From assembly GCF_900312995.1 (NCBI RefSeq), contig NZ_ONZI01000004.1, positions 372,001 through 436,000 on the forward strand: DNA of 64,000 nucleotides. Reading direction: 5' to 3'. A program made the translations under genes and the position numbers. The notes below the pieces were generated by a model. It was given only the letters and a program-made list of their open reading frames with translations. It had not been told where the DNA came from and searched no databases. This document shows, in pieces, positions 1 through 7,449 of this stretch. Each line of letters opens with the position of its first letter. Positions within the stretch are counted from its first letter, which is position 1. The DNA is from Kushneria phyllosphaerae (GTDB taxonomy: Bacteria > Pseudomonadota > Gammaproteobacteria > Pseudomonadales > Halomonadaceae).

Positions 1-1403
1 CCACCCAGGCGCTGAACGGCAGTAGCGGCCAGACCGACAGCGCGGAGGAGGCGCGGATCGAAACCACCCCAAGCCCGCGCAAGGACAGCGAGATTCAAAC
101 GCGCATCGCCGGGATTTTCTCCGAGATCGACGGTCTCGACGCCGTTCAGATCAGCGTAGTGCAGGGCGTGGTCACGCTGTCGGGTGAAACGGCCAACGAG
201 AAAAAGGCCCAGCAGGCCATCAGCCTTGCCAGCCGACTGACCGATGTCGTCACCGTCAATGACGCCATTAACCGCACGCTCGATGTGCAGGACAACGTTT
301 CCACCGTCGCGCAGGGGCTGGTGGCGCAGGCCCGTGGCCTGATCAAGGCGCTGCCCCTGCTGCTGGTCGGCATTATCCTGTTCGGGCTGGTGACGTGGTT
401 CGGCGCCTGGCTCTCCAGACGCCAGCGCCTGTGGCAGCGCCTGGCGCCCAATCCGTTCGTGGCCGAGCTGATGTCGCAGACCGTCAGGGTTATTTTCGTC
501 GTCTTTGGGCTGATACTGGCACTGAGTCTGGTGGGTGCCGAGACGATTCTGGGCACGCTGCTGGGCGGGGCCGGCGTGATCGGCCTGGCCGTCGGTTTTG
601 CGGTCAAGGACACCATCGAAAACTACATTGCCTCGCTGATGCTCAGTATTCGCCAGCCCTTTCAGGCGCGCGACCAGGTGGTCATCAACGGGCAGGAAGG
701 CATCGTCGTGCGGCTGACCTCGCGCGCCACCATCCTGATGACGCTGGATGGCAATCAGCTGCGCATTCCGAATGCCGATGTCTTCAAGGGCACCATCCTC
801 AACTACACCAGCAACCCGGAGCGCCGCTTCACGTTTGAACTGGGCGTGGATGCCGATGACGACCCGCTGGCCGCCATCAAGGTTGGGCTGGATGCCATTC
901 ATCAAATCCAGTTCGTACTCAACGAACCCAGGGCCGTGGGCCTGATCACCCAGGTGGGGGATTCCAACATCGTGCTCGAGTTTCAGGTGTGGGTGGATCA
1001 ATCCGACACCGACTTTGGCAAGGCGCGCAGCATCACCATTCGCGAAACCAAACACGCGCTTGAACATGCAGGCTTCAGCCTGCCCGAGCCGATCTACCGT
1101 CTGCGCTTTAATGCATCACTCGAACAGGCGCTGGAGCGATTTCAGGGCAACAGCGCAGACGCCAACCGCGCGGATGCCCCACCCATCCTGGCCTCTTCTG
1201 AAGCGCCAACCGCCCCCACAACGAGCGACTACAGCGACCAACGCACGGCCCGCTTGCGCGCCAAACAGATACTGGGCGACCCAAGCGCCGAAGCCCTGTT
1301 CGACGCCCGTCCGGATGAAAAGCTGATGAAAAAGGTCGAGCAGGAAATTGCCAGAAATGACGACGAGACGGATCTTTTGAACAAGCGTGCGCCGCAGGAG
1401 TAA
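1..1403 (+). CDS. BON-domain MscS-type mechanosensitive channel (5' partial)
   Basis: The reading frame is open from the left edge, so the true start lies outside the window; the GTG at 159 falls inside a BON domain and is not the start. Visible order: BON domain (about nt 90-290, ending in a GVVTLSGET motif), a linker, three hydrophobic segments (about nt 340-640), then an MscS beta domain with the TM3-like stretch GGAGVIGLAVGFAVKDTIEN and a soluble C-terminus rich in charged residues. Such proteins form stretch-activated channels in the inner membrane that release solutes on hypo-osmotic shock, which suits a halophile. Family assignment is firm; the ion or solute passed cannot be read from sequence. 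A strong terminator follows. Confidence 0.9.
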   Translation, partial: TQALNGSSGQTDSAEEARIETTPSPRKDSEIQTRIAGIFSEIDGLDAVQISVVQGVVTLSGETANEKKAQQAISLASRLTDVVTVNDAINRTLDVQDNVSTVAQGLVAQARGLIKALPLLLVGIILFGLVTWFGAWLSRRQRLWQRLAPNPFVAELMSQTVRVIFVVFGLILALSLVGAETILGTLLGGAGVIGLAVGFAVKDTIENYIASLMLSIRQPFQARDQVVINGQEGIVVRLTSRATILMTLDGNQLRIPNADVFKGTILNYTSNPERRFTFELGVDADDDPLAAIKVGLDAIHQIQFVLNEPRAVGLITQVGDSNIVLEFQVWVDQSDTDFGKARSITIRETKHALEHAGFSLPEPIYRLRFNASLEQALERFQGNSADANRADAPPILASSEAPTAPTTSDYSDQRTARLRAKQILGDPSAEALFDARPDEKLMKKVEQEIARNDDETDLLNKRAPQE

Positions 1404-1445
1404 CGCTGCGGCCAGATCATCGCCCTATGGGCTGATGAAGAACGT

Positions 1446-1476
1446 AAAAAAGCCCCGCTAAATGCGGGGCTTTTTT
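1446..1476 (+). terminator. Rho-independent terminator after the MscS-type gene
   Basis: A GCCCCGC / GCGGGGC stem with a short loop is flanked by an A-run on the left and six Ts on the right, so it could work from both sides. It ends the mechanosensitive channel gene. The 200 bases to its right, up to the cassette array, show no convincing gene. Confidence 0.9.
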
Positions 1477-1683
1477 GGAGGGGGATGCGGTGATCGTGTG
1501 GCGCGAGGCAGGACTATAAAAACGATCTAAGCAATTGATTTTGATGGATCAAAAAGATATGAAAACAGCTTTATATACCAGTGGGTATACCATGGGGTGC
1601 GTTTGGAGAACCATACCTTTCCCCTATACGATAGTTGGCCTCAAGGCGGCTTACGGCCAGAAGCGGTCGTTCAGCCAGAGTAG

Positions 1684-1767
1684 GTCTAACGCCTGCAGCA
1701 TGCGCGGCTTTGTAGTGAAGGCCCAGCCACAACGAAAAAGCCGTCGCCGTGCCTGCGGTTTTTAGGC
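1684..1767 (-). repeat. attC-like site 1 (after the Abi_C gene)
   Basis: Outer cores are gtctaac at 1684-1690 (a perfect RYYYAAC on the plus strand) and tttaggc at 1761-1767. The inner arms share CGGCTTT and GC(A/C)GGC blocks in inverted order. The TAA stop of the preceding gene sits inside the right core. Just left of it (1655-1683) is a decayed copy of the same type, similar to 2672-2700. Confidence 0.7.
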
Positions 1768-2579
1768 TTTCTTGGCATGTAGCAACTCCATAATGAAAAC
1801 CACCAGTGTATGCGCAACATTAACGACTAGCCGAGCCTCAGCAACTACGATGCTTGGCGGGCTGGAGCCGCGCCCATGAGCTGAACCTATATGTGACCTG
1901 AAAGCGCCTACACCATCAATGATTGAGGAAATACCTTTTAAAACTTTTTGCTGGTCTGCGGCCAAGGTGTCATCAGCGTTCAAACTTAGATGAGGCTGGA
2001 CCACTGCCCACAACGGCATAACGTTCAATTTTTTCGGCGCCGCCAAGCTGAAACGCTCTATGTAAAACTTGAGGGTCGCTTCAATAATCGAGCAGGCAGC
2101 TGTGACCGATGCATGTGGGTCAGTTTGAATATGCTCTATCGCTCTCTCAAACTCTTTTTCAATAGACAAAAATTGCCTGACTTTAGATAGTCTTCTAACG
2201 TTTTGGAGATGGGAGTTGAACCGGCTTGAGTAATGTAGCCATTCAGTCGATATGAAAGCTGGTTTTGCGCCAAAGCCGCTTTAATCCGCTCCTGTCCCTC
2301 TTCGATTATTGAAGGCGACTCATCAAAGAACGATGACGGGGGCTTCTGGTCCATATAGTTCTGGATAATCCTGCCAAGCACCTCAAGAGCGTCAACATCT
2401 GGATCAGCATTGCAACGCTTTAGCCACTCACCGCATTTCTTTTCGCAGTTCCCTTCTGGGGCATCACCGGGAGCACCACTTTCCATGAAAAGCGTTTCTA
2501 GCTTCGAGTGGCTGTAGTAGTGGCTTGCAATTACCGAGGCCACAGCCCCTATTACAGAATTTGGAATATTACCGCTCAA
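1762..2579 (-). pseudogene. Abortive-infection (Abi_C-type) protein gene split by a frameshift
   Basis: Two overlapping minus-strand frames look like one gene. The first (2579-2136) encodes an N-terminal half ending in a stretch such as LSYRLNGYITQAGS. The second (2169-1762) encodes a typical Abi_C C-terminal domain: a TAACSIIEATLKFYI helix, then GVGAFRSHIGSAHGRG and a final helix VVNVAHTLVVFIMELL. The frames switch at a run of five Ts (about 2163-2169). One extra T would join them as ...SGNF-LSIEKEF..., which reads through smoothly. The second half alone could only start at TTG. Either the gene is inactivated, the run is a sequencing error, or the T-run allows slippage. Abi_C proteins are linked to phage-triggered growth arrest; function here is inferred only from the domain. 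It is the last cassette of the array. Confidence 0.7.
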
Positions 2580-2595
2580 TCTCGGATCTCCATAA

Positions 2596-2692
2596 GCCTA
2601 ATAGGTATTAGATAGCGCAGTTTTTTACTAACTTGAACGCGCATGCGACCTTCTTAGAACCATCCGCTTTGGGCCAGAAGTTGACGTTAAGC
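2596..2692 (-). repeat. attC-like site 6 (upstream of the Abi_C gene)
   Basis: Outer cores are gcctaat at 2596-2602 and gttaagc at 2686-2692, the latter a perfect GTTRRRY. It shares the block GGTATTAGATAGCGC with site 5 (4964-5033) and the block CATCCGCTTTGGG with the weak site at 5108-5167. It lies only 8 bp from the next attC, with no gene between, so it may be an empty or decayed cassette. Confidence 0.6.
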
Positions 2693-2700
2693 CAGAGTAG

Positions 2701-2763
2701 ACATAACGCCCGAGTAATAGGCGCGAGCTTGCGAGCGTCCTAATTGATGCGCTTGTTAACTTT
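2701..2763 (-). repeat. attC-like site 2 (after the PIN gene)
   Basis: On the minus strand it runs from GTTAACAAGCGC to GGGCGTTATGT, a very typical attC/VCR-like shape. The inner arms ATTAGGACGCTCGC and GCTCGCGCCTATTA pair around an AA loop. It abuts the stop codon of the PIN-like gene (2764-2766). Confidence 0.8.
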
Positions 2764-3837
2764 TTAGTACCAATCTGTTTCATTTTCTTCAACAGCTACC
2801 TCAATGCCTCCCGATGTGCCAGCAATATAGAGATCGTCATCTTTGGCATTTACTAGTTCACCATCAACAAACTCATAGTGCAGGAAAACCTCAACAGTGT
2901 ATGTTGTTGATATAGTGCTAGTTCTGGAAGTGCTGTCAAATGTGTACATTCGGCCATCTTCGCGGTCATAGATACCATTATTAAAATCTGGGCCGGTCAC
3001 TGTCACTTTAAATTCTACATCTATGTCGAAGGTGACTTGGCTTTCTTCGTCATCAATGTACAGTACTGACGGCTCTATATCTCCCAGATTTATAATTGTG
3101 AGACCACCGTCCACCTCTGCATCCTCCCAAGTAGAGGAGTTGTATACATCGCAATCTTCGAGGAACTCGGTAATTTTCTGCTTGATTTGATTCTCGTTTA
3201 CGATGAAATACTGCTTTACTTGCTCGTGCCTTACACTGGTGTGGGTCGTGTAGATATCTAGAAGCTTGTCTAATGATTCAACTGAAATAAAATTAGGATC
3301 ATCAGCACAAAACGCTTTCAAGTCACCATCATCAGATACGACATATATTTTTTCGTCATCTTGAAGATATGATTTCAATGACAGGATAGATATTGCATCA
3401 GGAAACTCTGCTTTTTTCTTTCCATCACCAAACGGTGGCTTTCTATCGAAATATAAAAAAAGTAACTCTTCAGGATCAATTCCATCTGCTCCTACAATTT
3501 CCGTAGAGCATGCGCTCATAAAACAGTCAAACACATCTTTTGCTTTTTTGTAGATGTCTTCGTCTGGGATTTCTTCAAACAACCTCTTAATTTTATTGTC
3601 AGCGAGTGATGACAGAAGCCGTGCTTTTCTTCGAAAAGTTTGAATAGCACTTATAGCATCTTTAACAGAAAGCGCTATTTTTGACTTTACTTCACGGTCA
3701 ACGACGCTCGTAGATACATGAAATAGTTCATTAGCTTCGCAGTATTTTCTAAATGATTCAAATGCAGGTCCATCAAAATGAAGGCCTGCCTTAACGAATG
3801 ACTGCGTATCAATGAAGACTTTTCTCGTTTCTAGCAC
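2764..3837 (-). CDS. PIN-like domain protein (DUF4935/PIN_12 type)
   Basis: 357 residues from a GTG start; an AGGA sequence lies 11 nt upstream. The N-terminal half resembles a PIN-like nuclease fold of the DUF4935 type: D10 in VFIDTQSF, E49 in VDREVKSK, D147 in EFPDAIS and the D169/D170/D172 cluster in YVVSDDGDLKAF are placed like the acidic metal ligands of PIN RNases. The C-terminal half (about 200-357) is acidic, beta-rich and not recognised. It is carried as an integron cassette with attC sites on both sides. PIN proteins usually cut RNA and often act as toxins, but no partner antitoxin is visible, so a toxin or defence role is only a guess. The gene is clearly AT-richer than the chromosome around the array. 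Confidence 0.65.
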   Translation of the reverse strand: MLETRKVFIDTQSFVKAGLHFDGPAFESFRKYCEANELFHVSTSVVDREVKSKIALSVKDAISAIQTFRRKARLLSSLADNKIKRLFEEIPDEDIYKKAKDVFDCFMSACSTEIVGADGIDPEELLFLYFDRKPPFGDGKKKAEFPDAISILSLKSYLQDDEKIYVVSDDGDLKAFCADDPNFISVESLDKLLDIYTTHTSVRHEQVKQYFIVNENQIKQKITEFLEDCDVYNSSTWEDAEVDGGLTIINLGDIEPSVLYIDDEESQVTFDIDVEFKVTVTGPDFNNGIYDREDGRMYTFDSTSRTSTISTTYTVEVFLHYEFVDGELVNAKDDDLYIAGTSGGIEVAVEENETDWY

Positions 3838-3853
3838 AATTTTTCGTCCTGAA

Positions 3854-3924
3854 ATTTAACGCCTAGCTCACAGGAAAACTGTGAGCGCAGCGAGTAATTT
3901 TTCCTGTGCAGCTAATTGTTAGGG
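3854..3924 (-). repeat. attC-like site 3 (after the MltR-family gene)
   Basis: Outer cores are atttaac (3854-3860) and gttaggg (3918-3924). The inner arms contain CACAGGAAAA and TTTTTCCTGTG and so form a strong hairpin with the loop sequence around GAGCGCAGCGAG. The TAG stop of the upstream gene lies inside the site. Confidence 0.8.
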
Positions 3925-4451
3925 AGTTTTCTGCCGAAGCCGCCTTTATGGGACCACTCCTTAAAGCTCCTCTGTTCATTTCTAACTAGACGCTCCCGCC
4001 AAAGCCAATCACCCATTAAATTAGCTACCGTATGATTTAACCGATTTCTCGGCTCTTGATCTTCAAAAGGTAATTTGTCAATTTGACCTTTAACTTTTGG
4101 AGTTTCAAAGTCAACGCCATCCCAGCAGTGGCCGAATAAATTTCTAATTTTCCGAATAGCCTCAACTTCAATGTACTCCTGCTGCTCAATCAGACCCATT
4201 GCATAAGCAGCTAGAATTCTTGAGCTAAATGTACCTAGAGGAGCATTAAAATCGTTTACTAGCTTTTTACTTTCCGGTGTATCTATGAAGAAAGCTTGAA
4301 GCATTGATGACAGAACCTCATCAAGCACAGAGCCAGCCATCAGAATGGCACCTCGATCAGATTCTTTATAGAAACTAGCAAGAAATTTACCCAGTCGAAG
4401 CATCTCAGGCTCCGCATCCTTCCATGGGTCTGAATCAGTCTCAGTACTCAT
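3912..4451 (-). CDS. MltR-family protein (mannitol-repressor fold)
   Basis: 179 residues from ATG 4451, chosen because GGGAG lies 5 nt upstream; an earlier in-frame ATG at 4481 would sit inside the attC. The sequence matches the MltR/MtlR family: ESDRGAILMAGSVLDEVL near the N-terminus, then PLGTFSSRILAAYAMGLI and IRKIRNLFGHCWDGVDF. Only a few family members are known mannitol-operon repressors; many are scattered, often near mobile DNA, with unknown roles. There is no mannitol gene here. It is a single cassette between two attC sites, probably transcribed only by read-through. Confidence 0.75.
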   Translation of the reverse strand: MSTETDSDPWKDAEPEMLRLGKFLASFYKESDRGAILMAGSVLDEVLSSMLQAFFIDTPESKKLVNDFNAPLGTFSSRILAAYAMGLIEQQEYIEVEAIRKIRNLFGHCWDGVDFETPKVKGQIDKLPFEDQEPRNRLNHTVANLMGDWLWRERLVRNEQRSFKEWSHKGGFGRKLPNN

Positions 4452-4457
4452 CTTGCT

Positions 4458-4574
4458 CCCTAACACCCCACTTAGGGGCAAAAATACGTGGGTTACAATA
4501 TCGAGCGAAGCGAGGACGGCCCACGTTTTTTTGTCCCAGCACGCCCCGCGTGCGTCTACAGCGGCTTGTTAGCT
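4458..4574 (-). repeat. attC-like site 4 (117 bp)
   Basis: Outer cores are ccctaac (4458-4464) and gttagct (4568-4574). Long inner arms AAAAATACGTGGG and CCCACGTTTTTTT pair, and a second pair lies outside them (CACCCCACTTAG with the GCCGCTGTAG side). It overlaps the TAG stop of the gene ending at 4556. Confidence 0.8.
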
Positions 4575-4951
4575 GGCTTTTCTACTTGACTGTCCTCCTT
4601 ACCTCCATTTACCGATTTTTTTAGCTGCTCACTAATAGTTTTAAGCAAAGCTATCTGATTTTTTTCCCACTCATCACTGGAATGGTTGGCGTTGTATGCC
4701 AACCCCAAAGCAACACAGGATATTGTGAGTGAAAGTAAACCAATTAGAAGGCTTATCCAAAATGTCTTCTTAGCGAGTCTAAATTGTAACTCTGATTGCC
4801 CCAGCTGAATTAACGGAGCATAGCAGGCTGATACGGTTGGTCTGCCGGCGTTAACATTGATTTCTCGGAAAAAATCCTGAATATCCTTTTCAATTTCAGA
4901 GTTAGACATTCCGTAAGGATAGTTCTTAGCAATTGTTGGAGTTTGTCTCAT
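4556..4951 (-). CDS. Small single-pass membrane protein, unknown function (cassette gene)
   Basis: 131 residues, ATG with AGGAAG 4 nt upstream. Residues about 66-88 form one hydrophobic membrane segment (FWISLLIGLLSLTISCVALG), followed by a polar, lysine-rich tail that may form a short coiled coil (IALLKTISEQLKKS). I do not recognise a family. It lies between attC-like sites 4 and 5 on the minus strand, so it is the first gene of the visible array if the array is read in its transcription direction. Confidence 0.6.
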   Translation of the reverse strand: MRQTPTIAKNYPYGMSNSEIEKDIQDFFREINVNAGRPTVSACYAPLIQLGQSELQFRLAKKTFWISLLIGLLSLTISCVALGLAYNANHSSDEWEKNQIALLKTISEQLKKSVNGGKEDSQVEKPANKPL

Positions 4952-4963
4952 AAACTTCCTGCC

Positions 4964-5033
4964 AGCTAACAGGTATTAGATAGCGCGATTGTTTGTTGAC
5001 TTGAACGCGTACGCGCATTCAACAATGTTATCT
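4964..5033 (-). repeat. attC-like site 5
   Basis: Outer cores are agctaac (4964-4970) and gttatct (5027-5033). Inner arms TAGATA/TATCTA, TTGTTGA/TCAACAA and an AACGCGTACGCGCATT centre pair with each other. It shares GGTATTAGATAGCGC with site 6. Confidence 0.65.
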
Positions 5034-5107
5034 AGCACCCCCAACCTATTGAAATCTTTAAGCATTAAATATAATTCGGCAACATAGCACCAATAGCTAT
5101 GCTTGCT

Positions 5108-5167
5108 GCATAACACCCTTGAACGTGCATGTGACCTTCCTTGGACCATCCGCTTTGGGTGGTAACC
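5108..5167 (-). repeat. Weak attC-like site at the right end of the array
   Basis: gcataac at 5108-5114 and ggtaacc at 5161-5167 could be the cores, with ACACCC/GGGTGGT arms inside. The middle shares CATCCGCTTTGGG with site 6. The 75 bp between this site and site 5 hold no gene. Evidence is thinner than for the other sites. Confidence 0.4.
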
Positions 5168-5650
5168 GGCCAGCTTGCATGCCTTCTCATGACCCTACTG
5201 ATGGCTTAACCCCTCAGTTACGATGAGCCTTAGACTTCTCTGCTCTTTTATAAAGCCGATCCACTTAGCACCCCGACCATCAATCTCTCTTCCAATTCTC
5301 ACCTTCCGGCGCGCTGTCGACTCCCCGCCCCGCCTGCGCGCTAAATGGGTCGGTTTTATTGCACCCTTGCAGATAGCTCCAGGCCGCCCCAACGCTGGGC
5401 CGCGCGGCTGTTTTATGGCGCCCAAGAATCTTGCGTTTACTTGCATTTCACACAGACCTCATACGGTGGTGCGTGGTGAAAAACTGCCTTTCTGGCACTC
5501 GCTGCCACACCGGGCCGAAAACGGGTGTCTCTTGCGGTACTCAGGAAGCTCTGAAGGTCTTTTCAGCACAATATTCGAGCGCGCTGATTAAGTAAAGTTG
5601 TGTAACGGCAAGACGCGACGAAAGCAGCACCTTTCGCGAGTCTTTTTTGC
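5168..5650. other. Intergenic stretch with no convincing gene
   Basis: About 480 bp between the cassette array and the LysR gene. Open frames exist on both strands (for example 5223-5591 plus and 5195-5446 minus) but have no good ribosome site, odd composition and no family resemblance. I see no integrase remnant, attI site or RNA gene here. Confidence 0.5.
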
Positions 5651-6514
5651 TTACCAGAGCGGTGACTCGAACCATTCACTACCGAGCAGCGCGGCAAAAA
5701 AGGCATTCACGCTGGCAGCGTGTCGGATATCCGGATGGGTTAGCAGCCATACACCGGTTTCCAGCTCTGAAATGTGATCGCTCACCCGTACCAATCCCTT
5801 CATTTTATCGGCGAGATAGCAAGGCAGCACGCCCTGCCCCAGCCCTGCCTGAATGGCAAACGCCATACCCAGTGTTGAGTCCGCGCGGAATACAATTCGT
5901 TGATCGAGGCCCCGAGCTTTCATCCACCGCTCAAGCAAGTGGTAGCTCATCGACGCATCTGGCCCCACCCAAGGCGTCGATCCGTCCATCAACGTGTCGA
6001 CCGAGATATAGACAGCCTGACGCAGCCGCCCCAGCTCTTTACCTGTCAGTGTTTCCGGTGGGTGACGAGTGGGCCTTAATGCGATATCTGCATCGCGGCG
6101 GGTCAGGTTATGAAGCTCGGAAGAGGTCGTCGTCTCGATAAGAAGTTCGGGATGGGCCTTTTGAAATTTAACCAGCACCGGCATGAGGACATGGACCAAC
6201 AGTGCATCCGTCGTGGTAATGCGCAGTGTGCCGGTCAGCGTGGTGTCATTACCCATCAGCGCACGCTCGGCATCTGTCACGGCAAGATGCATTCGCCGTG
6301 CCGTCGTTGCGATGGTCTCACCGGCAGTTGTTGGCACATATCCACCGCTATGCCGCTCAAAGCATCGCGTCCCCACGCGCGCTTCAAGGGCGGATAGACG
6401 CCGGAAGATCGTAGCGTGGTTTACCCCCAGACGACGCGCAGCGCCCGAAAGTGAGCCCGATTCCACAATAGCGAGCACGAGACGGTAATCATCCCACCTG
6501 GGTGTCGAGCTCAT
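5651..6514 (-). CDS. LysR-family transcriptional regulator
   Basis: 287 residues from ATG 6514; AGGAG 7 nt upstream of this ATG sits inside a longer reading that begins at 6529, so the shorter start is preferred. N-terminal winged helix (DYRLVLAIVESGSLSGAARRL, then NHATIFRRLSALEARVG) and a C-terminal effector-binding domain, which in this family senses a small ligand. It is divergent from the quinone reductase gene starting at 6621; LysR proteins commonly control the divergent neighbour and themselves, so that gene is the probable target. The effector is unknown. Confidence 0.88.
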   Translation of the reverse strand: MSSTPRWDDYRLVLAIVESGSLSGAARRLGVNHATIFRRLSALEARVGTRCFERHSGGYVPTTAGETIATTARRMHLAVTDAERALMGNDTTLTGTLRITTTDALLVHVLMPVLVKFQKAHPELLIETTTSSELHNLTRRDADIALRPTRHPPETLTGKELGRLRQAVYISVDTLMDGSTPWVGPDASMSYHLLERWMKARGLDQRIVFRADSTLGMAFAIQAGLGQGVLPCYLADKMKGLVRVSDHISELETGVWLLTHPDIRHAASVNAFFAALLGSEWFESPLW

Positions 6515-6532
6515 AAGGCTCCTGTGCATTTC

Positions 6533-6549
6533 TGCAAATCTGGTTTGTA
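6533..6549. promoter_or_regulatory. Candidate LysR operator
   Basis: TGCAAA-N5-TTTGTA is an imperfect 17-bp palindrome of the T-N11-A kind, between the divergent LysR and quinone reductase genes. Position and form fit a LysR box; binding is inferred. Confidence 0.45.
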
Positions 6550-6620
6550 GTTTCAGGGAATGTTTCTTTATTTACGCACAGCCTACTGTAATGGCTCCTG
6601 CCACGTTATGGATGCCGTTC

Positions 6621-7370
6621 ATGAAAGTTCTGATCGTTCATTGCCATCCCGAACCCGCCTCATTCAACGCTGTACTGACCAACACAGCGATAGAAAAGCT
6701 GGAACAAGATGGTCATGAAGTCGTTGTCAGTGATTTATACGCCGAAGAATTTAACCCCGTTGAAGGGCCCGGGCGTTACACCAGCCGACGTCATTCATCG
6801 TACTTTCAGGCGCTGGATGAACAGCGATGGCATTACGAAAGCGATGCTCTTGCAGGAGATGTCAGTCGAGAAATCGCACGCCTTGAGTGGGCGCAGACCA
6901 TCATCTTTCAGTGTCCGCTCTGGTGGCATGGGGTGCCGGCGATGCTCAAGGGTTGGTTCGATCGCGTTTTCGTATACGGTGGTCTCTATACCGGTAGCCA
7001 ACGTTTTGATCGCGGGTTTCTAAAGGGTCGTCGAGCACTTTTCTGCGTTACGACCGGCGCGCCAGAAACGACGTTCGCCCCACTGGGCCGCAGCGGTGAC
7101 ATTGCCGCTCTTATGTGGCCATTGCACTGTTCGCTCTACTACGTCGGGCTATCGGTACTGCCACCCCATCTGGTGTATGGCGTTCAGGGCGGCGGGTTAA
7201 GCTATCAGCAGGATGAGAGCTTTCGTGCTCATCTGGATATGGCAAAAACGTACTGGGCCGAGCGACTTGCCACACTGGAGCAGGACACACCCATTCCCAT
7301 GAGCGGTTGGGAAGACTGGGATGAAGCCGGTATTCTGAAAAGCGATCATCCTTTGAGATGGCGTGTATAG
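6621..7370 (+). CDS. NAD(P)H-dependent quinone reductase, flavodoxin-like fold
   Basis: 249 residues from ATG 6621, chosen because the family starts with a MKVLIVHCHPEP-like strand and P-loop; an earlier ATG at 6591 adds ten residues. The N-terminal flavin phosphate loop (HCHPEPASFN) and the central QCPLWWHGVPAMLKGWFDRVF motif are typical of NQO1/MdaB-like FMN or FAD oxidoreductases that reduce quinones by two electrons in the cytoplasm. It is divergent from the LysR gene and followed by a terminator, so probably a single-gene unit under LysR control. The substrate is unknown. Confidence 0.88.
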   Translation: MKVLIVHCHPEPASFNAVLTNTAIEKLEQDGHEVVVSDLYAEEFNPVEGPGRYTSRRHSSYFQALDEQRWHYESDALAGDVSREIARLEWAQTIIFQCPLWWHGVPAMLKGWFDRVFVYGGLYTGSQRFDRGFLKGRRALFCVTTGAPETTFAPLGRSGDIAALMWPLHCSLYYVGLSVLPPHLVYGVQGGGLSYQQDESFRAHLDMAKTYWAERLATLEQDTPIPMSGWEDWDEAGILKSDHPLRWRV

Positions 7371-7374
7371 ACGG

Positions 7375-7402
7375 AAAAAACCCCGCACATGGCGGGGCTT
7401 TT
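7375..7402. terminator. Bidirectional terminator
   Basis: CCCCGC-CACAT-GGCGGGG stem with A6 on the left and T4 on the right, placed between the convergent quinone reductase and TetR genes. Confidence 0.85.
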
Positions 7403-7449
7403 AAGTCTCGATGTATGGCGGCTCACTTCACCATGAGCAGGCGGCATGG

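Larger units (their letters stand above)
1684..5167 (-). mobile_element. Integron gene-cassette array without integrase (CALIN-like)
   Basis: Four to five small genes all read on the minus strand and are separated by 60-120 bp imperfect palindromes whose outer ends match the attC cores RYYYAAC and GTTRRRY. Three stop codons lie inside the attC right cores (near 1762, 3912 and 4568), the classic cassette arrangement. The genes are visibly more AT-rich than the flanking chromosome and have unrelated functions. No intI-like gene or attI is visible; the array would start at the right end, near 5.17 kb, where a LysR gene follows instead. It is therefore best called a cluster of attC sites lacking an integrase, or a detached fragment of a chromosomal integron. 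Confidence 0.8.

Noticed and set aside
1535..1765. 76-residue plus-strand frame at the left end of the array
   Set aside because: It reads through an attC-like palindrome and a decayed copy; no support as a gene.
5223..5591. 122-residue plus-strand frame between the array and the LysR gene
   Set aside because: Proline- and arginine-rich, no start signal, overlapping another frame on the opposite strand; no known family.
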